A DNA stretch of 64,000 nt from an uncultured Draconibacterium sp. GTDB taxonomy: Bacteria; Bacteroidota; Bacteroidia; Bacteroidales; Prolixibacteraceae. The stretch covers positions 563,001-627,000 of the forward strand of contig NZ_OY776411.1 of NCBI RefSeq assembly GCF_963675585.1, written 5' to 3'. A program made the position numbers and the translations under genes. The notes below the pieces were generated by a model. It was not told where the DNA came from. It did not search any database and saw nothing but the letters and a program-made list of their open reading frames with translations. Positions 63,635-64,000 of the stretch are shown in pieces. The stretch's first letter is position 1; every line of letters starts with the position of its first letter.

Positions 63635-64000
63635 ATTTATAAACTTGCAGTGTTTAATAATAAATTCATCTGTTAAGCATTGTCTATTTTTATGGCAACA
63701 GATGGAACCCCCACGCTTAATCATTTTCGTTAGCTGAAAACTTTATCCTGGTCGTTTCATTGAACTTACAGCGGCAAAGCAAGCCCTTATATGTTACAGG
63801 AAGATTACACTACATTTAAATTTGAATTACATTACTTTAATCAATTTGTAATTATTCTCCTTAATCATAAGTCTGTACTACAGTAGAGCCATCCCAAAGC
63901 AAAACATTTAAGTTTATTGTAATCGTAACCATTGTGTAACAGATTGTTAATGGCAATTCGTCTAATTTGTAGCGCATACTGTAAAACGATGAATACTAGA
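63635..64000. other. Region upstream of the TonB receptor gene
   Basis: About 366 bp of AT-rich DNA without a convincing frame on either strand. It must hold the receptor promoter; I see no TAnnTTTG box in a good position. The far end may belong to a neighbour beyond the window. Confidence 0.4.

Overview
The window reads as chromosomal DNA of a free-living Bacteroidota, most likely a Marinilabiliales/Prolixibacteraceae-type marine or sediment heterotroph. The evidence is AT-rich DNA, TAnnTTTG-type promoters, many lipoprotein and Tat signal peptides, GH92 mannosidases, DUF1080 proteins, a TonB receptor with an N-terminal carboxypeptidase-like domain, and RND/TolC systems of Bacteroidetes type. 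The taxon is inferred; no rRNA or tRNA gene is visible. Where an annotated frame could begin at an upstream TTG or GTG but a better ATG with a signal peptide lies inside, I give the ATG.

Layout. 1-2.9 kb: end of an MscS channel gene, an acyltransferase-like membrane protein and a Tat-exported sugar isomerase-like protein. 3.2-16 kb, all minus strand: a mannoside-catabolic operon in the order GntR regulator, ROK kinase, MFS sugar transporter, (alpha/alpha)6 glycosidase-like lipoprotein, GH92, phosphomannose-isomerase-like protein, second (alpha/alpha)6 lipoprotein, second GH92. It has no SusC/SusD pair. A 16-bp perfect palindrome that overlaps the likely promoter sits in front of gntR. 16-18.3 kb: a beta-barrel protein and a U32/TrhP-like RNA-modification protein.

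18.4-34.1 kb is the most remarkable part: one minus-strand operon of seven genes encoding an ABC ATPase, an ABC-2 permease with a large M1-aminopeptidase-like but zinc-motif-less exterior and a golvesin-like end, TolC, a membrane-fusion adaptor, an RND pump, a 1574-residue protein in which an RND pump is fused through extra membrane helices to a complete ABC ATPase, and a last ABC-2 permease. It looks like a hybrid RND/ABC envelope machine powered by both the proton gradient and ATP.

34.4-45.9 kb: two secreted paralogues, ComB-like phosphatase, PagL-like lipid A deacylase, MalY-type C-S lyase, RuvC, an EamA transporter, a 42-bp tandem repeat, a small lipoprotein, a TPR protein, LipA and LipB. 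46-52.3 kb: a MITE-like element, a divergent thymidylate-synthase-like protein, and a Gfo/Idh oxidoreductase followed by a HEAT/DUF1080/DUF1080 protein (probable 3-keto-glycoside metabolism).

52.4-57.4 kb: PhnA-like protein, TrpS, a TrpB2 gene preceded by a Trp-codon leader peptide and a terminator hairpin (probable attenuator), a small membrane protein and LplA. 57.6-64 kb: a small carboxypeptidase-regulatory-domain protein, a MORN-like protein, a lipoprotein made of two near-identical halves, and a TonB-dependent receptor. Intergenic spaces hold several REP-, REPIN- or MITE-like inverted repeats.
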